A DNA stretch of 45,642 bases from an uncultured Phycisphaerae bacterium. GTDB lineage: Bacteria; Planctomycetota; Phycisphaerae; Sedimentisphaerales; Anaerohalosphaeraceae. The stretch covers positions 1-45,642 of the forward strand of contig CALEDR010000011.1 of NCBI GenBank assembly GCA_937949545.1. The letters run 5' to 3'. Shown here in pieces: positions 7,556 to 18,400 of the stretch; the first letter of the stretch is position 1; every line of letters begins with the position of its first letter. The translations under genes were made by a program, and so were the position numbers. Under the pieces are notes generated by a model that was not told where the DNA came from, made no database searches, and saw only the letters and a list, made by a program, of their open reading frames with translations.

Positions 7556-8698
7556 CTACACCTCAGACTCCGGAGACGATTCCTTCGGAGCCGTCTCCGC
7601 GGGTGTTTCAGCGGCGGCGGGCTCCTTCGTCTTGTCTTCAATCAGCTCGTCCAGCGAACGGAGCATTTCCTGCGCTTTATAGGAAGGAATGATATAGACC
7701 CAGCCGTCATGCCTGGCGGTAAATGATTCAGCGGTATCGCGCGCCAGAAAAAGAGCTTCCCGCTCTTTGAGTTTCTCTTCAGATTCCGCCTGCTGCTGAA
7801 CCTGCGGTTCCGGGCCTGTATAACGGGCCGACAGCCGAATGTAATATTTGCCGTCCTGTTCCGCCAGACGAACCGTGTACACCAGATAATTTTTCACTTC
7901 ACAAACATAGGTGTTCGGAAACTTCAGCTCCGGCATTTTGGAGGCGGCGGTTACATCATCCGCTCGCAAATAGGTCAGAGCGGAAAAGGTCGTTTTGGCA
8001 TTGACCTGCCGAACCTGTTTGCCTTCCGGCAGCGGCTCCAAGAGCAAATCATAAGAATCCGCCTGGGGTTTCAGGGTATAACTGTGCTGATTGGGGTCAA
8101 TCACAGTCACCCGAACCATCTTCTCCCGCTCCAGCTGAAGAATCTGGGCCTCGATATAATCCATAGCCCGTGTGGGAATATACGGTTCATCCGTCAGCCG
8201 ATAAACATTCGGACTGTTCGTCATTCGAACCGCACTGACGGGACGCGTCTGCTCTCCCTCCGACTTGGACTCCGAAACCAGCAGACCGGTAATCGGCTTC
8301 TCGTCTGCCCCCAGAAATTCCACCCGCCAGCGGGCTGTATCCTCTGTGACTCCAATCTGGGCGTGATTGGCGGGATTGGAGGTAATCAGGGCATCCGACG
8401 TAATCCGAATATCCAGACAGTTTGAAATCAGCGAATTGACCTTGCTCACATGCGCCGGATAGCCGTCCTTTTCCCGAACCGTAAAACCGTTTCCGCTGCG
8501 GTCCAGGTGAATCGGACCGTCTGCACTTTTGGCTACCACAAGAATCGTCTGAATTCGGTCGAGATCCAACCCTTCAATCAGCGGAAAAATCGTGATCTTC
8601 GGCGGCGTGTAATCGCGGCTCAATCGAGAAGAGAGGAACGCACCTGCCACCGCCAAAATCGCTGCTGTCGCCAAGACTGCTACTTTCCGATCGTTCAT
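7556..8698 (-). CDS. DUF4340 protein, membrane-anchored
   Basis: A 380-residue protein with one N-terminal transmembrane segment (about 8-25) and a soluble, strand-rich extracytoplasmic part typical of DUF4340, ending in a Pro/Glu/Ala-rich tail. Function is not established. Such proteins are commonly the last gene after a Gld-type ABC ATPase, permease and GldG-like protein, as here, so it is probably an accessory part of that complex. The ATG at 8698 has an AGGGAG ribosome site nine bases upstream, which decides against a TTG at 8719. It starts 37 bases after the GldG-like gene. Confidence 0.88.
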   Translation of the reverse strand: MNDRKVAVLATAAILAVAGAFLSSRLSRDYTPPKITIFPLIEGLDLDRIQTILVVAKSADGPIHLDRSGNGFTVREKDGYPAHVSKVNSLISNCLDIRITSDALITSNPANHAQIGVTEDTARWRVEFLGADEKPITGLLVSESKSEGEQTRPVSAVRMTNSPNVYRLTDEPYIPTRAMDYIEAQILQLEREKMVRVTVIDPNQHSYTLKPQADSYDLLLEPLPEGKQVRQVNAKTTFSALTYLRADDVTAASKMPELKFPNTYVCEVKNYLVYTVRLAEQDGKYYIRLSARYTGPEPQVQQQAESEEKLKEREALFLARDTAESFTARHDGWVYIIPSYKAQEMLRSLDELIEDKTKEPAAAETPAETAPKESSPESEV

Positions 8699-8735
8699 CG
8701 CCGTTGACTCCCTGTCCAACTGGTTTCAAGAACGG

Positions 8736-10721
8736 TTAGGGTTCTCTCATATGCTGAATGGAATATCTGCGTTTTGCAGCCCGATAGACCGCCAAAATCA
8801 CCGCCGCCGCCAGCACGGCCAGCGGACCGGGCAGCGTGCAGAAATTCCGAATGCGGTTCTTGAGGGCTTCCTTGTCGGCCACCTTCTTCATCTTGACATC
8901 GCGCAGACGCATCTCCGCCTGATGCAGCTTCAGCTCGATTTCCTTCTTCTCTTCGAGAATGGTCTTGTTAATCAGCTCCCGTTCTTTGGATTCAAGCGCC
9001 CGCAGTTTTTCATTCAGCTGGGTCTCAAACCCCTTGATTTCCGCCATAATGCGGGCCTCTTCCTCCGCCGTTTTTTCCTCCGCGGCTCGTTCAATCTGGT
9101 CCACCCGCGTAAAGGGACGCTTATAGCCGCCGCGGGAGCGCAGCCGAATCAAATCGGTCGAACCGGACAGCTCCTCCAAAGCATTCAGCACAAACGCCGC
9201 ATTATTCCCCACGACAGCCAGACCGAAAATCGTCTCCTGATAAGCCAGCACATCACTGAGGAAGTCCACATCCGCTACCACCACAACCGCCGTCGGCTGA
9301 CGGGCTTCGGACAGATGCTCCGAAACCGGTTTGGTCTCTTCAGACGCAGATTCCTGCTTTTCTTCTCCATTTTTCTCTTCTTTGTCTTCCTTCGGAGGCC
9401 CATCCGGAAAAGCCGAGCGGAGGGTACCGGTCACCCGATAGGCCAGAACCTGTTCTTCCAAACCGTCGCGGAACCTCCGGAGAATATCCGCATAGTCCGG
9501 GCTTCGCAGTTCAAACGGATGCGAAATCGTCCAGCTGTTTCCCTGTTTGGTAGTCATCATCAGAGGAACCAGCTCCAAATCCCCCGGCAGATTTGACGAA
9601 TCCGTCTTTTTCTTCAAAACCCCCGGAAACCAGAATGTCACCTCGTTCAGAGACGCCGTCATCGGCACATTCTTGTTAAAACATCCGTAGGCCGCCGTCA
9701 GTTTCTGATACGGAATTATCTTAATCGGGCGTTCATTCGGCGAAGGAGACCCGACTCCGGCCAGCATGCGGTCGCCGGCAAACGTATTGGCAGGCATCTC
9801 CAGCCCCCAGGCCGCCAGCAAATCATCCAGAGAAGAGACGGCTTTGTGCTCCATTCCGTACTGCATCATCGCCGGGTCCGGCCGGTCCACTACGGAAAAC
9901 GGGTCCAGGGCAATCACAGCCCGCCCGCCTTTGAGAATATACTGGTCAATGGCATACCGGGTTTTCGCAGAAAGGTCCTTGGGATGAATCACCAGCAGCA
10001 GGTCCACATCACGAATTTCCTCCGTGTCCGTCGGAATGGACCGCACTTCGGCATACAATTCCCGCAGCTGCCGGACAAGCCCCCAGGGTCCGCGCGGCCG
10101 CTGCCCCTGCATCCGCATCATCGCCGCCATATACCCGGATACATCATCCCCCATCACGGGCAGCGAGCTGAGAACACCCACACGGGTCTTCGGCGGATTG
10201 ACGGCCGTATCGATCAGATAGGTAATATCATATTCGATGAAATTTTCCCGTTCAGGACTGAAAAACGGAATCATCTTGGTCACTCCCAGTTCCGTCTGGG
10301 CTACCAGACCGAAGAAGAAGCTTTCTTCTTCGGTAATCGAAAACCGCTTCAGTCCGTAGCGGATAGCTGCCAGTTCCTCCTGTGAATAGGGACGGGGGTC
10401 AATAATTTCCAGCTTAATCTTCCCGTTGGAATAGCGTACATATTCCTCCAGAAGAGCCCGGACGTATTCATAATAAGCATTGAAAAAGCGAATCTGGTCC
10501 GGAGCACTGAGAGTGGCCGTTTTGGTGTAATAAAGCCGAAGGGTCAGCGGCTGCTGCAGGGCCTGCAGGACATTCTTAGTCCCTTCCGAAAGGGTGTACA
10601 GCCTTTCCTGGGTCACATCAATCCGCCAGCTTCCGAAGAGCCGCTGGACAATCTGAACAGCCGACACCGCAATGACCAGAATCAACGATACGACGACAAT
10701 CAGACGTATGGTTCGATTCAT
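8736..10721 (-). CDS. GldG-like ABC-transporter auxiliary protein
   Basis: A 661-residue membrane protein of the GldG/uncharacterised ABC transport auxiliary family. It has an N-terminal membrane segment (about 7-27), then the family start RIDVTQERLYTLSEGT, a large extracytoplasmic region with a Rossmann-like stretch (VDLLLVIHPKDLSAKTRYAIDQYI), a charged low-complexity insert (about 440-470), a coiled coil (about 560-630) and a C-terminal membrane segment (about 637-657). Homologues in Bacteroidetes are linked to gliding, but the family is wide in non-gliders; no gliding or type IX secretion genes are visible, so the substrate is unknown. Its ATG overlaps the permease stop by one base (TGATG). 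Confidence 0.92.
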   Translation of the reverse strand: MNRTIRLIVVVSLILVIAVSAVQIVQRLFGSWRIDVTQERLYTLSEGTKNVLQALQQPLTLRLYYTKTATLSAPDQIRFFNAYYEYVRALLEEYVRYSNGKIKLEIIDPRPYSQEELAAIRYGLKRFSITEEESFFFGLVAQTELGVTKMIPFFSPERENFIEYDITYLIDTAVNPPKTRVGVLSSLPVMGDDVSGYMAAMMRMQGQRPRGPWGLVRQLRELYAEVRSIPTDTEEIRDVDLLLVIHPKDLSAKTRYAIDQYILKGGRAVIALDPFSVVDRPDPAMMQYGMEHKAVSSLDDLLAAWGLEMPANTFAGDRMLAGVGSPSPNERPIKIIPYQKLTAAYGCFNKNVPMTASLNEVTFWFPGVLKKKTDSSNLPGDLELVPLMMTTKQGNSWTISHPFELRSPDYADILRRFRDGLEEQVLAYRVTGTLRSAFPDGPPKEDKEEKNGEEKQESASEETKPVSEHLSEARQPTAVVVVADVDFLSDVLAYQETIFGLAVVGNNAAFVLNALEELSGSTDLIRLRSRGGYKRPFTRVDQIERAAEEKTAEEEARIMAEIKGFETQLNEKLRALESKERELINKTILEEKKEIELKLHQAEMRLRDVKMKKVADKEALKNRIRNFCTLPGPLAVLAAAVILAVYRAAKRRYSIQHMREP

Positions 10722-11452
10722 CAGTTCGCCTTCCTTTCTTCCAGAACATACATCGAGGCATACACCCAGGCCGCAATCAGAATCACAAAGTAAGCGACAT
10801 CCTTCACGGAAATAATTCCCCGCTGTATGGCATCAAACCGGATTTGAAAACTGAGGGATTCAATCAGAGAAAGCAGCGGCGCCGGCAGAGTTCCCGACAG
10901 ATACTCGAGCGTGGAAGGCATGCCGGCATAGACAAGAATCCCGCAGGCCGCCACGGACAGGATAAAGCTGATGACCTGATTTTTTGTAAGAGCGGAAAAG
11001 AACGCCCCGACGGCCAGAAACCCGCCGGCCATCAAAAAGGCCCCCAGATACCCGGCGGCAATCAGACCCGGGTCCGGCTCCCCCAGATAGAAGACCGCCG
11101 CCGGCATGGGAAACGTCAGCAGCAGCGCAATCGCCAGGAAGGTCCAGGCCGCAAAAAACTTGCCCAAGACCGCCTGCGGGACCGTAATCGGCAGGGTCAA
11201 AAGCAGTTCTATCGAGCCGGTCCGCCGCTCCTCCGCCCACAGCCGCATCGCCGTCGAAGGAACCATGAAAACAAACAGCAGCGGAAGCATCTTGAAAAAG
11301 AGATTTAAATCCGCCTGCCGGACTTCAAAAAAACCTTCCCGAAATGGAAGATAGCCCGCAAAGAACAGAAACACCACCAGAAAAACGTATGCAACGGGAG
11401 TCGAAAAGTATCCTTTTAATTCTCGTTTGAAGACTGCCCAAAAGCCGTTCAT
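10721..11452 (-). CDS. ABC-2 type permease (GldF-like)
   Basis: A 243-residue inner-membrane permease with about six hydrophobic segments. The ABC-2 hallmarks are the amphipathic start FKRELKGYFSTPVAYVFL and the cytoplasmic-loop motif LWAEERRTGSIELLLTLPIT. It pairs with the ATPase encoded 40 bases upstream and overlaps the GldG-like gene. The ATG at 11452 is preceded by AAGGAG; an upstream TTG at 11482 is therefore rejected. The transported substrate cannot be read from sequence. Confidence 0.93.
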   Translation of the reverse strand: MNGFWAVFKRELKGYFSTPVAYVFLVVFLFFAGYLPFREGFFEVRQADLNLFFKMLPLLFVFMVPSTAMRLWAEERRTGSIELLLTLPITVPQAVLGKFFAAWTFLAIALLLTFPMPAAVFYLGEPDPGLIAAGYLGAFLMAGGFLAVGAFFSALTKNQVISFILSVAACGILVYAGMPSTLEYLSGTLPAPLLSLIESLSFQIRFDAIQRGIISVKDVAYFVILIAAWVYASMYVLEERKAN

Positions 11453-11492
11453 GATCAGACTCCTTGCCTGTGCGGTTGACAATCCGCGGCCG

Positions 11493-12215
11493 TTAAGCCG
11501 TCTTTTTTCCCAGCGTAATCTTCCGGAAGACTTCTTCCAGCGTTCCGTGATAATCCGCCTGAAGTTTCTGCGGGGTCGAATTGGCCAAAATCCGTCCTCG
11601 GGCGATAATAATTGCCCGCGTGCAGATTTGTTCGACCTCTTCCAAAATGTGGGTTGAAATGATAATGGCTTTTTCTTTGGCCATTTTTAAAATCAGCTCG
11701 CGCACCTCATGTTTCTGATTGGGGTCCAGACCGTCCGTCGGTTCATCCAGAATTAAAACGGGCGGATTGTGAATCAGGGCCTGCGCCAGACCGACGCGCC
11801 GCTTGTATCCTTTGGAGAGCGTATCAATGGTCTGATGATAAACCGTGCCGATGGAACAAAGCGGGATAATTCGGTCGAGAGCCTCCCGGCGGGCCGCTCC
11901 CTTGAGCCCTCGTGCATCACAGACAAAATTCAGAAAACCGGCCACCGTCATTTCCGGATAGGCCGGCGCATTCTCCGCCAGATATCCTATCGAACGGCGC
12001 ACCTGCAGGGGCTGCTGGACAATATCATATCCGCAGACCTTGGCCGTACCGCTGTCGGGCGGGAGAAAACAGGCCAGCATTTTCATCGCCGTGCTCTTGC
12101 CGGCGCCGTTGGGTCCCAAAAAGCCCAGAATATCCCCTTTTTGAACCTGAAACGAAATGCCGTCAACCGCAACAATCGGTCCGAATCTGCGGGTCAATTG
12201 CTGAACCTCAATCAT
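11493..12215 (-). CDS. ABC transporter ATP-binding protein (GldA-like)
   Basis: A 240-residue ATPase that powers the adjacent ABC-2 permease. Walker A is GPNGAGKST (34-42), the signature is the variant LSKGYKRR, Walker B is VLILDEPTDGLDP and the switch histidine is in STHILEE. The variant signature (SKGYKRR rather than SGGQ) is common in this ABC-2 subfamily. The ATG at 12215 has a GGGAG ribosome site seven bases upstream; the ATG at 12233 has none. First gene of a four-gene transcript with two candidate promoters upstream. Confidence 0.95.
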   Translation of the reverse strand: MIEVQQLTRRFGPIVAVDGISFQVQKGDILGFLGPNGAGKSTAMKMLACFLPPDSGTAKVCGYDIVQQPLQVRRSIGYLAENAPAYPEMTVAGFLNFVCDARGLKGAARREALDRIIPLCSIGTVYHQTIDTLSKGYKRRVGLAQALIHNPPVLILDEPTDGLDPNQKHEVRELILKMAKEKAIIISTHILEEVEQICTRAIIIARGRILANSTPQKLQADYHGTLEEVFRKITLGKKTA

Positions 12216-12246
12216 CCCTATACTCCCATTCATTCAGTTGATACAG

Positions 12247-12343
12247 AGTTTACAAAATGGAGCCCGCCGCAGTCAACCCCTCCAGAAACCGGGCTCTGTT
12301 AACATGAGTTTTTCTCTTTTACACTCTTGGTGAAAAATGTCAA
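12247..12343 (-). promoter_or_regulatory. Tandem candidate promoters of the ABC operon
   Basis: On the minus strand, a distal TTGACA (12338-12343) with TAAAAG (12316-12321) 16 bases on, and a proximal TTGACT (12271-12276) with TAAACT (12247-12252) 18 bases on. Both -10 boxes match at four of six positions. A 7-bp inverted repeat (GAGCCCG/CGGGCTC, 12260-12296) spans the proximal -35. Confidence 0.45.
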
Positions 12344-12395
12344 CCCCGAAGATGTATTTTTAGGCACAAATAACGGACATTGCCAGTCTTATTTA

Positions 12396-12433
12396 AACGA
12401 AAAAGGGCTGCCCGGTTTAACCGGACAGCCCTT
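12396..12433 (-). terminator. Rho-independent terminator of the giant exoprotein gene
   Basis: On the minus strand AAGGGCTG and CAGCCCTT (8 bp) plus an inner CCGG/CCGG pairing close a five-base loop, followed by TTTTT. It lies 24 bases after the stop of the 12-kb gene. Confidence 0.9.
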
Positions 12434-12456
12434 AGGGTGCTCAAATCGGCTATGCC

Positions 12457-15400
12457 TTACTGGATAGGTCTATTGGGGCAAGTAGCCGCATTTGTACCGG
12501 CCCGGCAGGTTGCACTGGGCTGCGTCTGATTCTGATTCGGCGAGCGGTCACGCACGAGAATGTAGTAATCATAGTACGCCGTCGAGACATACACAGGCAC
12601 CCAGTATTCGTTCGGCAGCCGCGGCGTGAAGTCCGGATCCACGATACCGGCCACATTGTCCACATTCTGCCAGCCGCTGCTCAAGCTCGGGAATGTCACA
12701 CAGACAAATCTGTATTCCACTCCGCTCGGGTCTTGAGCTTCTGCCGCCTGCATATAGTGATACCACGTATCATACTGCAGATGGCTCGGCCAGACCGCCC
12801 ACTGTGCCGGATTCGGCGTCGGCGGCGTTAAATCCACTTCAATCGGACCGGCTGCATAGACGGGGGACGGATCTGTGTAAGCCACAACCCGCACAGTGCC
12901 GGTTGCAGTTTCACGGAATACCAGCCGTGTAAAGACTCGGTAGTAATACGTCTGTCCCAAAGTTAAGCCGGTATCTGTAAACCGCCACGGCGTACTTGTA
13001 TAAACTTTGCCGGACAGCTGAGTCGGGTCATAATTCTGCTGAATAATCGGATTTGTTCCAGCCGGCAGATTCAGCGGGTTGCCCGCCGCATCCGTCTTCA
13101 GGAAGCAGTACTCGACATGGAACGTTCCTTTGCCGACCAACGGGGCCGGCACCGCCGGCACACCCGTCGCCTGCACAGCTGTCATCGTAATCGTAGTCAG
13201 ACCGGTTCCGGCCGGCGGTATCTCAAAGTCAGCCGGATTGGGCGCAAGCAGGTTGTAATTGCTGCCCGGTGTGACAGAAGCGACAGTTGAAGGCAGTGTC
13301 ATATTTCCGCTTGGATCGCGAGCATAAACCACAAACTCGTAGGGTTCTCCCGGATACAGTCCGGAAAGGACCTTTGACGGGTCTGTTGTCCAGACCAGCG
13401 GGGTTGTCACAGCGGGATGCGACACACATTCGACCGCATATTCCAGATAGGAATCCGGCCACCAGGCATCGTGGGCCTGAATCGCCTTCATTGCCACCTT
13501 GTCAATCCTGTAATCCGGATTCATCGTAACCCCATCGATTGTCAGCGGCAGCGGTGCAGGCAGTTCCGCCCACTGCATCGGACTGGGCGTCGGCGACTGT
13601 GTATCCTCCGCCAGCCAGCACACCGCCAGAGAAGCTACGTCGGACATATCGACAAGGCGGTCGAAGTTCAGATCAGCACCGCCGCACCAGCTGGGTGAAC
13701 CGCACGGCTGATTGAGCCACTTGGAACCGAGGGCGGCCAAATCACTCAGGTCAATCTGACCGCTCAGGGCCAGCGAGTTATCCACTTTGGCGCATTCGGC
13801 TCGACGGATAACAAAGTAATGATAACCCAAATCCACCTCACCGCGGTCCAATACGCCGCTCAGCTGCGTCGTATAACCATCCAAATCCAGATGGTGGGCC
13901 AAATCGCTGCCCGCATCAATGCACGGACTGGACGGATTCAGGTAGTAGGACTCTTCCGGCAGGACTTCGCGGGTCGGATCAACCGGGCCTTCAAACATCG
14001 GATTGGCACTGAAGACCCCGGTGCCTCTATTCAGCGTGCTGCCGGGCCGCACATAAATGGAATTGCCGGAGGTGATAATATTCAGCACATTGGAGTACGA
14101 CAGATTCATCACCGACGGATACGGCTCTCCGTCAAAGCCGGAACCGACCGTCGCCTGAGCACCCTGGAGAGCATAGTTCAGCCAGAAAATGCTGTCAATG
14201 ACATCGACCGTACTGCCGTAGCCGACATACAAACCGCCGCCGGTGCCCATCAGATAATTCGGCCGTCCGGTCGCCTGGTTATCCGCAAAGGTGCAGTTGC
14301 GGATCATCGGGTTGGCACCCCAGTAAACGGATGCACCGCCGCCGTCACGGCCGGAATTGTTCTGAGCAAACAGACAGTTTTTAATCTTCGAGCCGACAGA
14401 GGATACACCGGTCATGAACAAACCGCCGCCGGAGAAGTCCGCTGCATTCTGCACAAAGACCGTATCCCGCAGACTCAAACCGGTACTGCCGGTATAAACA
14501 CCGCCGCCCTGCCCCATAAAGACGTTCTCTATGGGAGCCGCAAACGACGGACTGGTGGCCAGGTTGCGGCGGAACTGACTGTTCTTCACAACCGCCTCAT
14601 TGTAAATCTGGAAGAAGCCGCCGCCCAGATACGCCACATTGTCAGCCACGTTGCAGTCCTGAATCAGCGTATCGGACGCATTGGCATAGATGGCACCGCC
14701 GTCACTGGCCTCATTTCCAACCAGCGTGCAGTTAACGAACTTGGCAACGCAGTCGTACTGATAAGCCACGGCGCCGCCGAAGGCCACATGGATGGTATGC
14801 GGGTACTGCTGGACGTCCGTATCCGCCCTGTTATTGGCCAGGACGCAGTTTTCAAACTCGAGCGTGCAGTCATACATCGCATACACCGCACCGCCGGCAT
14901 TCGGAATATCCAATGCGCGGCTCGGTTCCGGCACATCCCCGAACGAGTTGGGACCGCCCACCCCGCTTACGCCGCCGTTGCTGCTGTTGCCTTCAAAGAC
15001 ACAGCCGACAAACCGGGCGCTGCTGCCGTAGGCGCAGAACACCGCACCGCCGTATCCGCCGTAGCGCCAATAGGACAAATACGCATCATACGGATCGGGC
15101 TGGTAATAATAGAAGTCTCTCCAGCTCTTGTATTTATTCGTGTCCAGTTCGAACCACTTGGCAAACGTTTCCCAATCGTACCTTTCAAAGTAGAGAAGCG
15201 GATAATCGTATTTCGTCCCATACGTCCAGCCGTCCCAGCCGCGGTAAATCAGCCAACCAATATTAACTTGGTCGGAATAATTCCACCCGCCGCCCAGACC
15301 GCCGTAGCCCGGCCCCGGAGGCGCTTTTCCGGCACCGCCGTTGCCGCCGTTGCCGCCCAGAACAAAGTTGTCGCGGAACGTACAATTCTCAAATACCGCT

Positions 15401-18400
15401 TCACTGCTGAACTGGCAGGATACCGCACCGCCGTAGGCCCAGCCCGGCCAGCCGCCGTCGCCGCCGTCCGGATGAGCATCGCAGCCGGCATTTCCGTTGG
15501 TGCCGTTTCCGCCCGTCATCGAGTTGCCCTCAAACAGACAGCCGATAAAGCGGACGGAACTTTCGATCATATCCACAGCTCCGCCTTCCGCCATTCCGCC
15601 GTCTACTCCATCCTGGGCACAACCCTGTGGGGTAACTCCTGTGCCTCCATTCCAATTGCAGCTGACAAACCGGCAATTCCGAATGGTTAGAGCGGACCGT
15701 TCGATAATCAGATTGCTTTGACGGAAGGTCACACCTTCGATTAATGAACCTTCCTTCAAACCAATCAAAATCAGTCCATGATGGTCAAAAATGGTATTTT
15801 CAACCGTCTCCGGATCATCCGGATTCAACCCGCGTATCGTTAATCTCTTTCCGGCAAAACTGAGCATTGTCTCATAATCCAGGTTGGTATTGCTGGTCGT
15901 CTGATAAAGACCCGGGTTGACAAGAATCACATCGCCGTCTTTGGCATCAAAAACGGCCTGAGAGAGCGAGTTGTAGGCCGCAGAACCGCCTACATACAGG
16001 GTCTGTTGGGCTCGAACCTTGACTTGCACAACCTTATTGCCGTCAATGACCACCCGATTGACTGCTTCGGTGCTTCCGTCGTTGATTGTGCCCGACCAGC
16101 CGGTAATGACGTAACCATTCTGTATCTGGGCCGTCAACTCGACAATCTGACCTTTGTAGTAAGCTCCCAGCGCCGGCTCCACAGAGACAGTGCCTCGGCC
16201 GTCCTGGACAGAGACCGTCAGCGTATAAGTCGGCAGACTCGAAGCAAACGGATAGTGATACCCCAAATCGGCCATCCCCGTATCGGCCGCCGGATTCGAA
16301 ACAGCAGGATCCGTTGTAAACTGATCCAACCCGATGGAGGTGGCCGACAGCAGGCCGGCATTAACCGCCGGACTGGCTGCCTGATTCAAATAGTATCCGC
16401 CCAGCGGTCCCGTCTCAAATCGCGGGTCCACTGTCAAGGTATCCCCCGGCAGAGAACCGGAATAATTCGAACCCAGATTCCCGTAGAACAAAGACCGCTG
16501 AATCGTAGAGTCCACCGGCACATCTTCCGCCATCGCAGTCCCGTTGCTTCCGACAACGATTGAATGACTCAAGACGGCTGCTCCATTCGGACCAACATAA
16601 ATCGCCCCGCCCGTTCCGGACGCCTCCACGAGGTTGCCTGCGAACGTGCAGAACTCGATCGTCGGGCTCGAGCCGACCTTGGCCGCCACAGCACCGCCCG
16701 ATTGCTGAGCCCAGTTGTCCGCAAACAGACAGTTGCTCAGACGGTGCGTAAGAAGCACATCTCCGTTGGTGAAGTTTATAGCACCGCCTTGGCCGGTTCG
16801 ACCTTCCGCACGGTTTTCAATAAAGCGGCTGTTCCAAATGTCGGCTACGGCATTCATACAGGCAATCGCACCGCCTTGGCCTTCTCCGCCGACTGTCTGG
16901 TAGTATCGCCTGATGCCAAAAGCGGTATTCAGCGTAAAGACACTGTTGCCGATATTCATCTCGCCTTCTGTCAGGTAGATGCCGCCGCCGCTGCGGGCTT
17001 CATTGCGGATCAAAACGCCGTCCTCCATCGTCAAATTCACTTTGCGGCCGAATACCGCACCGCCCAGCAGGTAGGCATCGTTGTCGGCAAACGAACAGCC
17101 TGTCATCCGCACAGTCAGCGTCTTGGCTGTTTCGCCCACACTCGGATTGTAATAGACATCTACCGCACCGCCCCGGCTGGCCTCATTGCCGCCAAACGTG
17201 CAGTTCGTGAACGTCAGATGGCTGTCTGAACGAATCGCACCGCCGCTGCCCAGCGTGTAGTTGCTGAAGAAGCGGCTGTCTGTAACAACAACGCTAGGTG
17301 AGTTTTTGCCGATCGTCAGTGCACCGGCCTCTCCGAGAGATTCCATCAAATCAGACAGCAGGGATTCGTCTACCGAATAAAGGTAGGTCAGCTCGTATTC
17401 CGTGTAGAAATCCACCCCGGGCACTTTGTCATAGGTGCCGTTGCGGGTAAATTCACACCCGTCAATCTCCACAGCCGTGTAGTCATCACACCAGACGGCA
17501 CCGCCCATATTTTCCTGGAAGACGCATTCCTCCAGACGCAAAGTACCGTTCTTTCCGATCGCAACGGCCCCGCCGTCGGTATACTGACGGCGATCCAGGA
17601 TCACTAACGGATCTACGGACACCTGCGTGGTATCTTCAAAGGCATAGTTTCCGATGAAGGTGCACCCTACAATGGTCGCTTGGGCATTATCCCCTAACCG
17701 AATCGCACCTCCATCCAACGGCTGACTCGGATAAACAATCACCAATCCGTCCGTACCCGGATAAAACCCATTCCAGGGATCCGGATAAGTCTGACCGTTT
17801 CCGGCCGAACCACCGGTGCCTGCTATCCCATGCTGGGCGATATTGTTTTCGAAAATGCAGTTCTGAATCGTCGGCTGACAACCGGTATCTGCGTAAATCG
17901 CACCGCCGACACCATTGCCGTTGGCATCACCGCCATTACCGCCCCAGCTGCCTTTGCCGTTGGTCTCTCCATTGCTGCCGTTTCCACCGTTGCCGCCGCA
18001 GCCGCCCATCGCCTTATTACTTCGGAAAATGCACCCTTCAATCGTCGGCGAACTGCCGCCCACGCAGGCAATGGCCCCTCCGTAGCCCATTCCATACCCA
18101 TCACCGCCGTGCCCGCCCGACTGGCCGTCATTCAGCGGAGCTTGCGCATTGGGAACAGCAAGCCGTCCATTGTTTCCGTCGCCGCCGTAACCGCCGGTAA
18201 CCGTGCAATTTTCAAAGACACACTTGCGGATGGTCGGCGAACTGCCGTTTTCACACAAAATCGCTCCCCCGTAGCCGTTGCCGAAAGCATCCGTTCCGCT
18301 GTTGGCTCGCGGAGGAGGCAGAGGCGTTTGATCAATCGGCGGGAACGGACCATTCACAATAGCCCCGTTCAATCCCAACGCCCCAACCATAAAGCCGTTG

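Noticed and set aside
13819-15690. 623-codon open frame on the plus strand inside the giant exoprotein gene
   Set aside because: Antisense of the repeated Gly/Asn-rich and GGAV codons, which cannot give stops on that frame; the translation is an Ala/Arg/Ile-rich repeat without domain.
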